The notes: generated from the sequence alone by a model not told the origin. Counted from the first letter of the stretch, positions 10,809 to 21,531 are shown. The stretch: 64,000 nucleotides of DNA from Zhongshania sp. (GCA_018066965.1 JAGPVP010000083.1:34307-98306); one strand, 5' to 3'. A program made the numbers and translations.

Positions 10809-11488
10809 AAAACCCCCGAGGCGTCAGGTAAGCTATGTTCGCTTACTTCCCGACAATGTAAATAACCCAGTAAACCTGCCAATTCCGTGCTAAGCATACC
10901 GGTAAGTTCATTCTGTGACAGCGGTTCCGCTGCGCTTTGACGGCGAATATCTGTTACTTCCATACCCTGATGACCGCAGGGGTTTATGCGTTGAAACACG
11001 CTGAGATCCATATCGATGTTCAAGCTCAAACCGTGGAAGGTACTGCCGCGCCGCACCCGTAAACCGAGTTGAGCAATTTTAGCCCCGCTTTCAACGTACA
11101 CGCCGGGAGCGTCTGGACGAGGATGCGCCGCAATATCTAAGCGAGCCAATACTGCAACAATACTATTTTCTATCGCGGTTACAAGGTCGCGAATGCCCAT
11201 ACCCAAGCGGCGCAAATCCACTAGCACATAGCCAACCAACTGGCCTGGGCCGTGGTAAGTAACTTGACCACCGCGATCTACTTGAACAACAGGAATATCA
11301 CCGGGCATTAGAATATGTTCGGCCTTGCCGGCCTGGCCCTGTGTAAACACCGCATCGTGTTCTACAAACCACAGTTCATCTGGGCTGTCTGCATCGCGAA
11401 TATCGGTATAGTGCTGCATTGCACGCCATACTGGCTCATAATTTTGGCGACCAAGTTTGCGCAGCCAAAGTGTCTCTGGCCGATTCAT
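10805..11488 (-). CDS. lipB: Octanoyl-[acyl-carrier-protein]:protein N-octanoyltransferase
   Basis: Transfers octanoate from ACP to lipoyl domains, the step before LipA. 227 residues. The family motif [15 protein letters not shown] is present, with the catalytic Lys in GAKIAQLGL and the Cys in NPCGHQG. It lies between ybeD and lipA, one-base overlap upstream and four-base overlap downstream, the usual gammaproteobacterial arrangement. Confidence 0.97.
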   Translation of the reverse strand: MNRPETLWLRKLGRQNYEPVWRAMQHYTDIRDADSPDELWFVEHDAVFTQGQAGKAEHILMPGDIPVVQVDRGGQVTYHGPGQLVGYVLVDLRRLGMGIRDLVTAIENSIVAVLARLDIAAHPRPDAPGVYVESGAKIAQLGLRVRRGSTFHGLSLNIDMDLSVFQRINPCGHQGMEVTDIRRQSAAEPLSQNELTGMLSTELAGLLGYLHCREVSEHSLPDASGVL

Positions 11489-11781
11489 TACAACACCATC
11501 TTAACAATGCCCGTTGCTTTCAATTCGGCAAATATTGTGTCGAGCTGCGGTTTTCCCGTTGCGGTAATAACCACCGTTACAGATAAAAACCGACCCTCGC
11601 TACTTTCACGCTCGGCAATTTGCGACTCATCAATATCGCCCGCGTTGGCTCGCATAATCTCGATGACTCGCTGGCGCAAGTTTTGATCAGCAACACCAAT
11701 GACTTTAATAGGATATTGGCAGGGAAACTCCAGCGTGGGTTTACCGCCTTCGTTGGATTCGGTCATGGTAAATTTATTCAT
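11488..11781 (-). CDS. ybeD: YbeD/DUF493 family small regulatory-domain protein
   Basis: 97-residue cytoplasmic protein of the DUF493 (YbeD) family, an ACT-like ferredoxin fold of unclear function, almost always found between dacA and lipB. The family start [15 protein letters not shown] is intact. An upstream in-frame TTG at 11814 gives a longer product but lacks support; the ATG at 11781 is chosen, with a second ATG at 11766 possible. Role in lipoate or cell-wall metabolism is only suggested by position. Confidence 0.88.
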   Translation of the reverse strand: MNKFTMTESNEGGKPTLEFPCQYPIKVIGVADQNLRQRVIEIMRANAGDIDESQIAERESSEGRFLSVTVVITATGKPQLDTIFAELKATGIVKMVL

Positions 11782-11791
11782 AATACAGCTC

Positions 11792-11810
11792 GCGCGGGGG
11801 TCGCCCGCGC
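11792..11810 (-). other. GC-rich hairpin between dacA and ybeD
   Basis: GCGCGGG at 11792-11798 pairs perfectly with CCCGCGC at 11804-11810 (five-base loop). It lies in the 41-base gap between the dacA stop and the ybeD start, with no T-run after it on the minus strand. It is better read as an mRNA-processing or stability hairpin than as a terminator. Confidence 0.4.
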
Positions 11811-11822
11811 ACAATCAAATAA

Positions 11823-13016
11823 TCAAGAAATCAGGTTCACAAAGAACAAGACAATACTGTCCCAAAGACGTTTTAAAATACCGCCCTCTTCCACTGCATC
11901 TAAAGCCACAAGTGGCACTCGCATTTTTTCCGCACCTGCCAAACTGACAACCAGCTCGCCATGCTCCTGACCGGCAGCAATCGGCGCAATCAGTACTTCA
12001 TCGACATTTAGCTGCGCATCAAGAGCGTCGCTTTTACCGCGCGGAATGGTAATAAAGACGTCTTTTTGTACGCCCAAACTCACCACATCGCTGTCGCCCT
12101 TCCAGACCTTAGAGCTAGCCAATTCGGTACCGGCTCCGTAAAGCTGATGGGTTTCAAAATAACGGAAGCCATAAGATAGTAGTTTTTGAGTTTCACGCTC
12201 GCGCGCTTGGGTGCTACTCGTTCCCATCACCACCGCAATCAAGCGCATGCCTTCGCGCTTAGCGGATGTAACCAAGCAATACCCTGCGGTGGTAGTGTGG
12301 CCGGTTTTCAAACCATCTACACTCGGATCGCTCCACAACAAGCCATTGCGATTACTTTGACGAATATTATTGAAAATAAAGTCGTGCTCGCTATACAAGG
12401 CATATTCATTTTTATAGGCGATGATCGCCTTAGACAGAATGGCCAAGTCTCGCGCCGAGGTGTAATGATCTGGGTCAGGCAAGCCATGCGAGTTCACAAA
12501 GTGGCTATTGGTCATGCCCAATCTCGCCGCATGCTGGTTCATCATGCCGGCAAACGCATCTTCACTGCCGGCAACATGCTCTGCCACCGCGACACTGGCA
12601 TCATTACCAGAAGAAATCACCACGCCCTTGTGCAGTTCGCCCAGCGGAACTTGTTTACCCACTTCGATCCACATTAATGACGAACCGTTAAAAATCGGGT
12701 TTTGTGCCCATGCGTTACTGCTAATGGTCACCATATCATCATTGCTAACCTGGCCACGCTCAAGCTCGTAAGACAACACGTAGCTGGTCATTAACTTGGT
12801 TAAACTGGCTGGCGGCAAACGTTCATCGGCATTGTGCTCAATCAACACCTCGCCACTGTTGGCATCCATTAGGAAATAGGCCGACGCCGCGACACCTGGT
12901 GCGGCAGGAACCATATCTGACTGAGCCATAGCACCTGAAGACATAACTACCGCTGCCGCAAAGGCTGCAAATACTTGCTTAAACATAAGACCCTTATCTG
13001 TTTTCGTTAACTTCAT
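11823..13016 (-). CDS. dacA: D-alanyl-D-alanine carboxypeptidase (PBP5/6 type)
   Basis: Periplasmic penicillin-binding protein that removes the terminal D-Ala from peptidoglycan stem peptides. 397 residues with signal peptide (cleavage near AMAQ). Active-site motifs are S-L-T-K (PASLTKLM), S-G-N (SSGNDAS) and K-T-G (LKTGHT); the PBP5-like C-terminal beta domain and a terminal amphipathic anchor (LWDSIVLFFVNLIS) follow. The first ATG overlaps the rlpA stop (ATGA). A second ATG at 12986 has a better AAGGG ribosome site and begins a more canonical signal peptide, so it may be the real start. Confidence 0.95.
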   Translation of the reverse strand: MKLTKTDKGLMFKQVFAAFAAAVVMSSGAMAQSDMVPAAPGVAASAYFLMDANSGEVLIEHNADERLPPASLTKLMTSYVLSYELERGQVSNDDMVTISSNAWAQNPIFNGSSLMWIEVGKQVPLGELHKGVVISSGNDASVAVAEHVAGSEDAFAGMMNQHAARLGMTNSHFVNSHGLPDPDHYTSARDLAILSKAIIAYKNEYALYSEHDFIFNNIRQSNRNGLLWSDPSVDGLKTGHTTTAGYCLVTSAKREGMRLIAVVMGTSSTQARERETQKLLSYGFRYFETHQLYGAGTELASSKVWKGDSDVVSLGVQKDVFITIPRGKSDALDAQLNVDEVLIAPIAAGQEHGELVVSLAGAEKMRVPLVALDAVEEGGILKRLWDSIVLFFVNLIS

Positions 13017-13876
13017 GAGTCACCGGCTTCGACCACTAAATGGGACTCGCCGGACCATTGTTCTTGTAATACTTTTTTCGCTGCCTGCGCTGACGAATAA
13101 TCTACAAACGGCCCCACTCTGACACGGTGCATTGCCGACCTGCTTTTGACGCTGGTGGCAATCACCACCGGATAACTTAAGTCGGCGCTTAATTGCTGCT
13201 GCAAGGCATTGGCTGCCGCCAACTGCGTAAAGGCCGCAACCTGCAAATAATAACGTGCTGTCTCGCCACTGGCGGTAGCATGGGTATTATCCGTATCAAT
13301 GACTTCAATTTCCACCCGCGCAGTGCCCCGATCTGCATAGCCTAGCTTTACCGCCGCCGCGTATGACAGATCAATGATGCGATCAGAGTGGAATGGGCCT
13401 CGATCATTCACCCGCACAATAGCAGTTCGACCATTATCCAAATTAGTCACTTTGACATAAATAGGTATAGGCAAGGTGCGATGGGCCGCGCTCATTTCAT
13501 AAAGACTATACGTTTCACCATTCGAGGTTGAGTGGCCGTGAAATTTTGTGCCATACCACGACGCAGTGCCCCGCTCTTTAAAACCACGATACTGCTCTAA
13601 TAATCGGTACTCTGTGCCGTTAACGGTATACGGACTGATATTTCCCGCCACCCGCAATATTTCAGGGCGCGGCTGAGCGTCAACAATCGTATTTGGATCT
13701 AATTTCTGTAACGGCGCACCGTCTTTATCAAACTGATAACGGGATTTACCATGGGCAGTCGCTGGCGCCTTTTTGCTAGTGCCCGCAGACGGTGTTCCCG
13801 CTTGTTCAACCTGTGGCAGCGGCGCACACGCAGCCGCTGCCATCAACACTGCTACTGCAAGAGCGCGATAGATCAA
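13013..13876 (-). CDS. rlpA: Septal ring lytic transglycosylase RlpA
   Basis: Envelope lipoprotein that cleaves glycan strands lacking stem peptides. 287 residues: N-terminal leader with a lipobox-like AAAC at residue 17, a double-psi beta-barrel catalytic domain (residues about 100-190, with GTASWYG and VRVNDRGPF containing the catalytic Asp), and a C-terminal SPOR domain from about 207 that binds denuded glycans. It overlaps mltB by four bases. Lipidation is likely, though the -3 position is Ala rather than Leu. Confidence 0.94.
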   Translation of the reverse strand: MIYRALAVAVLMAAAACAPLPQVEQAGTPSAGTSKKAPATAHGKSRYQFDKDGAPLQKLDPNTIVDAQPRPEILRVAGNISPYTVNGTEYRLLEQYRGFKERGTASWYGTKFHGHSTSNGETYSLYEMSAAHRTLPIPIYVKVTNLDNGRTAIVRVNDRGPFHSDRIIDLSYAAAVKLGYADRGTARVEIEVIDTDNTHATASGETARYYLQVAAFTQLAAANALQQQLSADLSYPVVIATSVKSRSAMHRVRVGPFVDYSSAQAAKKVLQEQWSGESHLVVEAGDS

Positions 13877-14907
13877 GATCCCGGCGCCTCGCGCATTCCA
13901 GCTTCAATCAGCTGACTTAACTGGTACGCGGCCATTGCATACATTGCGCTGTGGTTGTAGCGCGTAATGACATAAAAATTCTGCAAGCCAATCCAGTACT
14001 CGTCGCCTTTTTCACCCTCTAACTTCATCGCAGTGGCTTTTTGAGTTGGCTCTAAAACGCGATCACTGCCTATGCCTGCCTTACTGAGCTCGGCAAGGGT
14101 TTTCACTGGCTTAAGATCGGCGTTAAATAAACTTTGATCCGCACCTTGTTTTAAAATGGCACTGCTCACGACAGGCTCACCATAACGCCAACCATGACGC
14201 TTAAAGTAGTTAGCCACACTGCCAATAGCATCAACCGTGCTATTTACGATATCTATTTTGCCGTCGCCATCAAAATCAACTGCATAGGCGCGGTAACTGC
14301 TGGGGATAAACTGGCCGTAGCCCATCGCTCCGGCGTAAGAACCTTTTAAACTAAAGGGTTCGATACCTTGCTCACGCGCCATCAACATATATTCTTCCAA
14401 CTGACCAAGAAAGAATGTGCTGCGACGCGGAAAATCAAAACCTAAGGTTGCCAGCGCGTCAACCACGCGGTAGCTCCCCATATTACGACCAAAACGCGTT
14501 TCGACCCCGATAATACCGACGATCATTGACGCCGGAACACCGTATTCTTTCTCAGCCCGCGCTAACTCTTCGCGATGCTCCTTCCAAAACTCCACACCTT
14601 GGGTAACACGGGAATCTTGAATAAAAATATTGCGGTAGCGGCCCCAGGTCATCACTGACTCTGCGGGTCGTGACATCGCATCTAAAATCGACTGTTTGGG
14701 CTCGGCCTGCTTCAATATAGCCAACACCCAATCACGATCAAAATTGTGCTTTTCGACCATTGTTTTGATAAACGCTTCTGCGCCGGGATTACTACTGTAA
14801 TCCGCCTGTGCAGTAACAGAAATCAGCAGCGCAGCAACTGCACCACTGAATAATTTTTTAACGATATGTCTTTGCTTATTTTGTGTTTTCACGTTGTGTC
14901 CTATCAT
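13873..14907 (-). CDS. mltB: Lytic murein transglycosylase B
   Basis: 344-residue SltB-type peptidoglycan lyase. The catalytic Glu is in GVETRFG, followed by YGQFIPSSY and the calcium-loop-like DFDGDGKIDI. The N-terminus has a Sec signal peptide (ISVTAQA) and no lipobox, unlike the E. coli lipoprotein, so it is probably soluble in the periplasm. It overlaps rodA by one base and rlpA by four bases within the elongasome gene block. Confidence 0.93.
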   Translation of the reverse strand: MIGHNVKTQNKQRHIVKKLFSGAVAALLISVTAQADYSSNPGAEAFIKTMVEKHNFDRDWVLAILKQAEPKQSILDAMSRPAESVMTWGRYRNIFIQDSRVTQGVEFWKEHREELARAEKEYGVPASMIVGIIGVETRFGRNMGSYRVVDALATLGFDFPRRSTFFLGQLEEYMLMAREQGIEPFSLKGSYAGAMGYGQFIPSSYRAYAVDFDGDGKIDIVNSTVDAIGSVANYFKRHGWRYGEPVVSSAILKQGADQSLFNADLKPVKTLAELSKAGIGSDRVLEPTQKATAMKLEGEKGDEYWIGLQNFYVITRYNHSAMYAMAAYQLSQLIEAGMREAPGS

Positions 14908-16052
14908 TATTGATGTACTAAACGCTCATCTGCGCAAATACCCATCAAAACTCCAAACCCCACTAATAAGGTGACCAGCGAGGTACCGCCTTGGCTTACC
15001 AATGGCAGGGGAACACCCACCACTGGCAGTAAACCTGACACCATGCCCATGTTTACGAATACATAGACAAAGAAAGTGAGAATAATACTCCCGCCCAACA
15101 GACGGCCGAAGCAATGTTTTGCCTGCGAGGCAATCCATAAGCCTCGGCTAATGATCAAGCCATAGAGTAACAATAACAGTAATACCCCCCTGAGGCCGAA
15201 TTCTTCTGCCAAAACCGCGATGATGAAATCGGTATGGCTTTCCGGCAAAAAATCTAAATGCGACTGGGTTCCCAGCAACCAACCTTTGCCCTCAAACCCA
15301 CCAGAACCAATCGCCGTTTTAGACTGAATGATATTCCAACCAGCGCCCAATTTGTCGAGTTCGGGGTTCAACAAGGTCAAGATACGTTGGCGCTGATAAT
15401 CATGGAGCACAAACTCCCACATTGGGTAGGCCATCAATGCAAATAAGCCTAGGCAGCAGGCAATAAACGTCCAACTTATGCCCGCCAAAAACAACACAAA
15501 AATGCCCGACGTTGCTATTAATATAGACGTGCCCAAATCCGGCTGCATCACAATCAAAACCGTCGGCAGCAAAATCAATACTAGGCTTATAAACGTGTGC
15601 CGAATCCCCGGTGGCAAGGGGTGTGTTGATAAATACCACGCCACCGCCATCGGCAGCACTAACTTGGCAATTTCTGATGGCTGAAAACGAAAGCCTCCCA
15701 CACCAAGCCAGCGCTGGGCGCCTTTCGCGCCCACACCCACAAAATCCACCGCCAGCAATAAAATCAACACCCCTATATAGGCAAACGGCGCCCAGCGCTG
15801 CAACTGATCGGGATGGATTTGGGCAACAAGAATCATGACGACAAACGCCACCGATAAAAAGCGCCCCTGCCTTAATACGGTATCCATGCTGCCATCGCTG
15901 GCGCTATATAACACCGTTAAACCGACACCACTTAAAATAAGCAGCAATATTAGTAACGGTATATCGATATGCAGGCGCTGACTAATACTGCGCTGACCAC
16001 TCATGCTCCGGCTACCGCCGGGCATTTGGCGCAAAAAGTCAGAATTACTCAT
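14907..16052 (-). CDS. rodA: Rod shape-determining glycosyltransferase RodA
   Basis: SEDS-family peptidoglycan polymerase of the elongasome, partner of PBP2. 381 residues with about ten hydrophobic segments. Family hallmarks are WLGVGGFRFQPSEIAKL, the periplasmic loop with LPESHTDFI (Asp/Glu-rich active region) and the terminal PVVGVPLPLVSQGG. It overlaps mrdA by eight bases and is cotranscribed with it. Confidence 0.97.
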   Translation of the reverse strand: MSNSDFLRQMPGGSRSMSGQRSISQRLHIDIPLLILLLILSGVGLTVLYSASDGSMDTVLRQGRFLSVAFVVMILVAQIHPDQLQRWAPFAYIGVLILLLAVDFVGVGAKGAQRWLGVGGFRFQPSEIAKLVLPMAVAWYLSTHPLPPGIRHTFISLVLILLPTVLIVMQPDLGTSILIATSGIFVLFLAGISWTFIACCLGLFALMAYPMWEFVLHDYQRQRILTLLNPELDKLGAGWNIIQSKTAIGSGGFEGKGWLLGTQSHLDFLPESHTDFIIAVLAEEFGLRGVLLLLLLYGLIISRGLWIASQAKHCFGRLLGGSIILTFFVYVFVNMGMVSGLLPVVGVPLPLVSQGGTSLVTLLVGFGVLMGICADERLVHQ

Positions 16053-17955
16053 TAGCTTCGGCTCCCGCTAACGCGCCCAATACCGGCCCGCTGCTGTCAG
16101 TTTCAGGAACAATCTCTGGCACCGGCTTACCCAATAAATACGCATCAATCACTTTACGCGCCGCCGGCCCTGCAACACTGCCGCCATGTTCACCGTTTTC
16201 AATGACCACTGCCACCGCAATTTGCGGATCGTCTGCGGGTGCAAAGGCGATAAACAAGGCGTGATCTCGGTTGCGAGCATGCAGGGCACTTGAATCATAT
16301 TTTTGCCCCGCGGCAATACCAACGACCTGCGCGGTACCGCTCTTAGCCGCCATGCGGTATGTCAAACCTGCTTTTAAGCCCCGACCGGTTCCTTGCGCAC
16401 TGTTCACTACCTGCTCCATAGAATGAGTAACTACGTCCCACTGAGCATTAGAAACATTTTCCATTTTACCTAGTAGTGGTGCCGACGCTACCGGGCCATC
16501 GCCCACGGCTGCCACCAAGCGTGGCGCGCGCAATTCGCCGCGAGAAGCAATAACTGACGTCGCCACTGCCAATTGCAATGGCGTTGCCAACATAAAGCCC
16601 TGGCCGATGCCGACGTTAATCGTTTCGCCTGGATACCAGTGCCCACCCCGAATTTTTTCCTTCCACTCTCGCGACGGCATCAAACCCGCTCGCTCATTGG
16701 TATTATCAATACCCGTTACGTCGCCCAGACCAAAGCGCGTGGCGAAGCTATGTAAGCGATCTATGCCTAACTTATAAGCCAGCTCATAAAAATAAACATC
16801 GCAGGACTGCACCACAGCCTGCTCCAAATTCACCGACGTGCCATGTCCACCACGTTTCCAGTCGCGATACTTACGACTGTCATCTGGCAAACTAAACCAA
16901 CCGGGGTCATAAATTCGGGTAGTCGGTGTCACCACGCCGTAATGCAAACCGGCCAGCCCCCATATCGGTTTAATGGTGGATGCCGGTGGATATTGCCCCT
17001 GTAAAGCGCGGTTATACAGAGGCAGATCTGGGTCATTTTGCAGCGCATTGTAGTCCGTCGTACTGATCCCATTAACGAACAAATTGGTGTCGTAGCCCGG
17101 CGCGCTGACCATAGCGATAACGCCACCGGTGCGTGGATTCAGCGCAACAATCGCGCCACGCTGACCTTTTAAAGCCTCGTAAGCAACCTCTTGCACATAG
17201 GCATCGACACTTAAAGTAATATCGCCACCCGGCAGGGGATCGTGCCGTTCAAGAACACGTAAAATACGGCCGTGAGCATTACTTTCTACGTTTTGATAAC
17301 CCACCGTGCCATGCAGTAATTCCTCGTAATATTTTTCGAGACCAATTTTACCAATATGGTGGGTGCCGCTGTAATTGACTGGATCGATAACATCGACCTC
17401 GCGTTCACTAATACGCCCCACATAGCCCAGCATATGAGAAAACAATTCGCCCTGCGGATAATGTCGCACTAGTTGAGCATCAATTTCCACCCCCGGCACG
17501 CGGTAGCGGTTTACCGCCAACTTAGCGATATCTTCATCGCTCACTCGGAATTTTAGAGGCACGGCTTCGTAGGGCCGACGACGGCTTAGGCGTTTGCGAA
17601 ACTGCTCTATATCATCGTCGCTAAGGGGAATAATTTCATTGATGACCGCCAAGGTATCATCCAGCGACTGCACCCGCTCCTTCACCACGGTAAGGGTATA
17701 GCTGGGAATATTCTCGGCGAGTAGCAGGCCATTGCGATCAAAAATCAGCCCGCGTTTAGGGGCAATAGGCAATAACTGAATACGATTGCGATCTGACTGG
17801 GTTTTATAAATATCGTAATCTGAAATTTGTAATTGGGAGTAACGACCAACCACAATCATGGTCATGACCAACAATATCAAAATGGATAATGTAACGCGGT
17901 GACGGTAAACACGACGTTCATAAAAAGTATTTTTCAGCTGCTGGCGTCGTCTCAT
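16045..17955 (-). CDS. mrdA: Penicillin-binding protein 2 (elongation transpeptidase)
   Basis: Class B PBP that cross-links lateral-wall peptidoglycan with RodA. 636 residues: a cytoplasmic tail, one transmembrane anchor (about residues 23-43), a pedestal domain with PKRGLIFDRNG, then the transpeptidase domain with the S-T-I-K nucleophile motif (PPASTIKP), SCD (VQSCDVYFYE) and KSGTAQ. All catalytic motifs are intact. It starts 12 bases after rlmH. Confidence 0.97.
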   Translation of the reverse strand: MRRRQQLKNTFYERRVYRHRVTLSILILLVMTMIVVGRYSQLQISDYDIYKTQSDRNRIQLLPIAPKRGLIFDRNGLLLAENIPSYTLTVVKERVQSLDDTLAVINEIIPLSDDDIEQFRKRLSRRRPYEAVPLKFRVSDEDIAKLAVNRYRVPGVEIDAQLVRHYPQGELFSHMLGYVGRISEREVDVIDPVNYSGTHHIGKIGLEKYYEELLHGTVGYQNVESNAHGRILRVLERHDPLPGGDITLSVDAYVQEVAYEALKGQRGAIVALNPRTGGVIAMVSAPGYDTNLFVNGISTTDYNALQNDPDLPLYNRALQGQYPPASTIKPIWGLAGLHYGVVTPTTRIYDPGWFSLPDDSRKYRDWKRGGHGTSVNLEQAVVQSCDVYFYELAYKLGIDRLHSFATRFGLGDVTGIDNTNERAGLMPSREWKEKIRGGHWYPGETINVGIGQGFMLATPLQLAVATSVIASRGELRAPRLVAAVGDGPVASAPLLGKMENVSNAQWDVVTHSMEQVVNSAQGTGRGLKAGLTYRMAAKSGTAQVVGIAAGQKYDSSALHARNRDHALFIAFAPADDPQIAVAVVIENGEHGGSVAGPAARKVIDAYLLGKPVPEIVPETDSSGPVLGALAGAEANE

Positions 17956-17967
17956 TTCACTCAGCCA

Positions 17968-18435
17968 TTAGCGATGATAGGGATGATTATTGAGAATAGT
18001 CCAAGCGCGGTAAAGCTGCTCGGCAAATATCACCCGCACCAGCGGGTGCGGCAAAGTCATCGCCGACAACGACCACTTCTGTTTTGCTAAAGCCAAGCAT
18101 GAGGCACTTAAGCCGTCGGGGCCACCCACCAATATACTGATGTTGTCGCCGTCCATCTGCCAGCTCCGCAGGGCCTCTGACAAACCATCTGTGCTTACCG
18201 CTTTGCCTAACACATCTAAGGCAATGACTTTGTCACCAGCGGGAATTGCCGCTGTCATCGCCTCGCCCTCTTGGGCGATAGCACGACGAATATCAGTATT
18301 CTTGCCCCGTTTAGGCAGGGGCAATTCTTTAATCTCAAAATTAATTTCCGCCGGAAGGCGTTTGCGATATTCCGCTACGCCGTCCTCAACCCACGCCGGC
18401 ATTTTAGTGCCGATGCAAATTAGGCTAACTCTCAT
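17968..18435 (-). CDS. rlmH: 23S rRNA (pseudouridine1915-N3)-methyltransferase
   Basis: SPOUT-fold methyltransferase acting on the 70S ribosome decoding region. 155 residues, full family length. The SAM-binding knot is visible in LVGGPDGLS and in [23 protein letters not shown], and the C-terminal NNHPYHR ends the protein as in the E. coli enzyme. It overlaps rsfS by 11 bases. Confidence 0.97.
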   Translation of the reverse strand: MRVSLICIGTKMPAWVEDGVAEYRKRLPAEINFEIKELPLPKRGKNTDIRRAIAQEGEAMTAAIPAGDKVIALDVLGKAVSTDGLSEALRSWQMDGDNISILVGGPDGLSASCLALAKQKWSLSAMTLPHPLVRVIFAEQLYRAWTILNNHPYHR

Positions 18436-18769
18436 CGCTTCCCGGCACAGGAACTTGCCACAAGCGCTCTAGATCGTAGAATAAGCGCGCTTCTGGCAAC
18501 ATCACATGCACCACAACATCGCCCAAGTCTACCAAGACCCAATCGCCGGTATTCTCACCTTCCATACCCAGCGGCACGATTCCGCGCTTTTTCACTTCAA
18601 CCCAAACATTATCTGCCAGGGATTTTACGTGACGATTAGAGGTGCCACTGCACACCACCATAAAGTCGGTTACGCCGCTCATGTCACGCACATCTAAGGC
18701 CACAATATCGCGACCTTTTACATCTTCAAGCGAGTCGATAACCAGCTTCTTTAGTTGTTCAGCATCCAT
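18425..18769 (-). CDS. rsfS: Ribosomal silencing factor RsfS
   Basis: 114-residue Iojap-family protein that binds ribosomal protein uL14 and blocks subunit joining under starvation. The family core [17 protein letters not shown] and [12 protein letters not shown] is present. An in-frame upstream extension to 18847 runs into nadD and lacks similarity, so the ATG at 18769 is used. It lies 25 bases after nadD, the usual nadD-rsfS-rlmH order. Confidence 0.95.
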   Translation of the reverse strand: MDAEQLKKLVIDSLEDVKGRDIVALDVRDMSGVTDFMVVCSGTSNRHVKSLADNVWVEVKKRGIVPLGMEGENTGDWVLVDLGDVVVHVMLPEARLFYDLERLWQVPVPGSDES

Positions 18770-18794
18770 CAAACAGGAATTCCTATGTCTTACT

Positions 18795-19472
18795 CTATGT
18801 ATATAAACCGTGTTCAGCGATATAGTCCGCGACAACGTCGGGAACAAGGTAACGAATCGACCTGCCGGAGGCCAGCCGCTGTCTAATATCGGTTGCCGAA
18901 ATGGGCAGCTGAATCAGACCTAACTCATAAAAACCACCGGCGCTCACCGCCGTTAACGCACTGGCCTCGGCGACCCGCCGCGCCTCAACAAACTCTGTCA
19001 CTGCGATGTTAGCCGCCAAAGGGTAATCTGCCCTGTGCAACAACAGCACATTCGCCAAATCAAACAACGACTGCCAATCCTGCCAACGATGCAATTGATT
19101 AAACGCATCGCTGCCCATCACCACCGTAAGTGATACGGCCAAACCCAATTCTGCGCGTAAATCACGCAGCGTATCGACCGTATACGACGGCCCATCACGC
19201 AATAACTCGCGGTCATCGCTACACAGACCTGGCTCACCCGCGATTGCAGCGTTTACCATCGCTAAGCGCTGGCGACTTTCGGCACCAGGCTTGTCACGTA
19301 AAGGGGGGCGATGACTCGGCATTAAGCGCAGCTCATCGACACCCAGCGATTCTTTTATCTCAATTGCCGAACGCAAATGACCGTTGTGCACAGGGTCAAA
19401 CGTGCCGCCAAATATCGCGACTGAGCACCCTGTAGTATTTATCCCTGATGTTTGCTGCGACAAGTCTGTCAT
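18795..19472 (-). CDS. nadD: Nicotinate-nucleotide adenylyltransferase
   Basis: Converts nicotinate mononucleotide and ATP to deamido-NAD. 225 residues with the nucleotidyltransferase signature [11 protein letters not shown] near the N-terminus and the [10 protein letters not shown] motif near the C-terminus. It directly abuts proA (proA stop at 19473). With nadC at 7233 this window encodes two of the late NAD steps. Confidence 0.96.
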   Translation of the reverse strand: MTDLSQQTSGINTTGCSVAIFGGTFDPVHNGHLRSAIEIKESLGVDELRLMPSHRPPLRDKPGAESRQRLAMVNAAIAGEPGLCSDDRELLRDGPSYTVDTLRDLRAELGLAVSLTVVMGSDAFNQLHRWQDWQSLFDLANVLLLHRADYPLAANIAVTEFVEARRVAEASALTAVSAGGFYELGLIQLPISATDIRQRLASGRSIRYLVPDVVADYIAEHGLYT

Positions 19473-20729
19473 TTAGCCACGAATATGGCCGTCGCCTAAC
19501 ACGATATATTTCTGCGAGGTCAGACCTTCTAAACCCACTGGCCCGCGGGCGTGAATCTTGTCAGTCGAAATACCAATTTCAGCACCAAGACCATATTCAA
19601 AGCCATCGGCAAAGCGCGTCGAGGCATTAATCATCACTGAGCTTGAATCCACTTCACGCAAAAACCGACGACCCGTGGTGTAATTCTCGGTAACAATCGA
19701 CTCGGTATGACCCGAGCTATATTGGGCAATATGGTCCATCGCCTGCTCTAGTCCAGCGACGACCCGAATAGACAAAATGGGTGCCAGATATTCCGTCGCC
19801 CAATCTTCATCCGTCGCCTCAGCCGCGCCCATCAGAACCTGACGAGTGCGCGGACAGCCGCGCAATTCCACGCCTTTTTCGATCATCGCATCAGCGATTC
19901 TAGGCAATAATTCTTCTGCTCGACTCTCGGCAATAAGCAGGGTTTCCATGGTATTGCAGGTGCCGTAGCGATGGGTCTTGGCATTTAAAGCAATATTAAA
20001 CGCCTTATCCGCATCGGCTGCGTCATCAATATAGACATGACAAATACCGTCTAGATGCTTAATCACTGTGACGGTGGCGTCGCGCGCAATACGTTCGATC
20101 AGCCCTTTACCGCCGCGTGGCACCACCACATCGACAAATTCTGGCATGGTGATTAATTCACCAACTGCGGCGCGATCAGTGGTTTCTAATACTTGGACAG
20201 CGGTTTCAGGCAAGCCCGCCGCGACCAAGCCTTCACGAATACACAGCGCCAACGCTTGGTTGGAGTGAATCGCCTCAGAACCACCGCGTAAAATCGCGGC
20301 GTTACCGGATTTCAAACACAGGCTGGCGGCCTCTAAGGTCACATTGGGACGCGACTCATAAATAATACCAATGACGCCAAGCGGCACCCGCATTTTGCCC
20401 ACTTGAATGCCGCTGGGCCGATAATTCATATCGCTAATGGCGCCAACTGGGTCGGCCAATGCAGCAACTTGCTGCAAACCTTCGATAATACCGTCGATGC
20501 CTTTAGCATCTAACGCCAAACGATCCATCAGCGCGGGCTCTAAACCATTTGCTTCGCCGGCGGCGAGATCCTTGGCATTAGCGGCAATAATGGCGTCGCG
20601 ATGCGCATCAACGGCGGCAGCCATGGCTAACAAGGCGCGATTTTTCACGCCACTGTCGGCAGCGGCAACTGCGCGGGAGGCTTGTCGAGCCTGACGGCCC
20701 AGCTGACTCATGTATTGTTTAATGTCCAT
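19473..20729 (-). CDS. proA: Gamma-glutamyl phosphate reductase
   Basis: NADPH-dependent reduction of gamma-glutamyl phosphate in proline synthesis. 418 residues from the ATG at 20729; an upstream in-frame start at 20807 adds 26 residues with no similarity. The aldehyde-dehydrogenase fold shows [16 protein letters not shown], the catalytic Cys in YGTCNTMET and the C-terminal [13 protein letters not shown]. It is the first gene of the long minus-strand run that continues into nadD and the cell-wall genes. Confidence 0.96.
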   Translation of the reverse strand: MDIKQYMSQLGRQARQASRAVAAADSGVKNRALLAMAAAVDAHRDAIIAANAKDLAAGEANGLEPALMDRLALDAKGIDGIIEGLQQVAALADPVGAISDMNYRPSGIQVGKMRVPLGVIGIIYESRPNVTLEAASLCLKSGNAAILRGGSEAIHSNQALALCIREGLVAAGLPETAVQVLETTDRAAVGELITMPEFVDVVVPRGGKGLIERIARDATVTVIKHLDGICHVYIDDAADADKAFNIALNAKTHRYGTCNTMETLLIAESRAEELLPRIADAMIEKGVELRGCPRTRQVLMGAAEATDEDWATEYLAPILSIRVVAGLEQAMDHIAQYSSGHTESIVTENYTTGRRFLREVDSSSVMINASTRFADGFEYGLGAEIGISTDKIHARGPVGLEGLTSQKYIVLGDGHIRG

Positions 20730-20818
20730 CGACCTTGTCTTCCCCACGCCGCGTGCGTCAAAACACGCGGACTTAATCACTAATATCGTCGTAGCAAAAC
20801 GCCACAAAACGAAAACCG

Positions 20819-20837
20819 CAGCGAAGAGACTCCGCTG
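20819..20837 (-). terminator. Terminator-like hairpin after the LON-domain gene
   Basis: CAGCG at 20819-20823 pairs with CGCTG at 20833-20837. On the minus strand it is followed by GGTTTTCGTTTT, a T-rich tail. It separates the mpl-ubiX-MMPL-LON unit from proA. Confidence 0.5.
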
Positions 20838-20913
20838 AGGATAAAAAAAGAGGGCTAGTATAACGGATTGGAAATGGTCTCACTATCGACAATATCGGTC
20901 TGCGGAATTAAGA

Positions 20914-21531
20914 CTAGCTAGCGAGACCGTCAAGAACCTCATGCAAGGCATCTAAACGCCGCAAAGGCTCGTCAATACTCAATAGTTGATATGACTGTTC
21001 TTCTGGCAAAGGCAAAAGTTGGGCGAGTCGATTAGCTAGGGCACCCGCCTCATCAACATCCAGCACCATACCTAAACGCTGAACATGGGGATGTTCGCCT
21101 AATTGGCTCAATAGCTCGTGCAATTCTTCGCTGCGCGGCGGCAGCGGTTGATCCAACTGCTCGGGCAGCCATTCAATATCGCCCATATACAAGCCACCAT
21201 CGGCCTGCCGAGCGTGATTAATTTTAAAACGTCGACCGCCTTCAACCACCACACTTAAAAGACCATCGGCCGTTTGATCCCAGTCGGCAATACGCGCCTC
21301 AGTACCGATTATTGCCAGAGTTGCAGGACGCTCGCCGGGCGACAACACTTCTTTGCCACCCTCGGGCATCCAGACAATACCAAAGCTCGCCTGTGCTCGC
21401 AGCGTATCGCGCACCATGTCTAAATACCGGCGCTCAAAAATCCGCAGCCCCATCCGACCACCAGGAAATAGCACCGTGCGCAGCGGAAACAGCGGCAACT
21501 CAATACTATTATTGGCAACGGCATCTGACAT
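20914..21531 (-). CDS. LON peptidase substrate-binding-domain protein
   Basis: 205-residue stand-alone N-terminal domain of Lon protease (PUA-like), with ELPLFPLRTVLFPGGRMGLRIFERRYLDMV at its start, partly visible as the family motif LFPLRTVLFPG. It has no AAA+ or protease domain. Such proteins are common in proteobacteria and have no fixed role. It overlaps the MMPL transporter by one base. Confidence 0.85.
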   Translation of the reverse strand: MSDAVANNSIELPLFPLRTVLFPGGRMGLRIFERRYLDMVRDTLRAQASFGIVWMPEGGKEVLSPGERPATLAIIGTEARIADWDQTADGLLSVVVEGGRRFKINHARQADGGLYMGDIEWLPEQLDQPLPPRSEELHELLSQLGEHPHVQRLGMVLDVDEAGALANRLAQLLPLPEEQSYQLLSIDEPLRRLDALHEVLDGLAS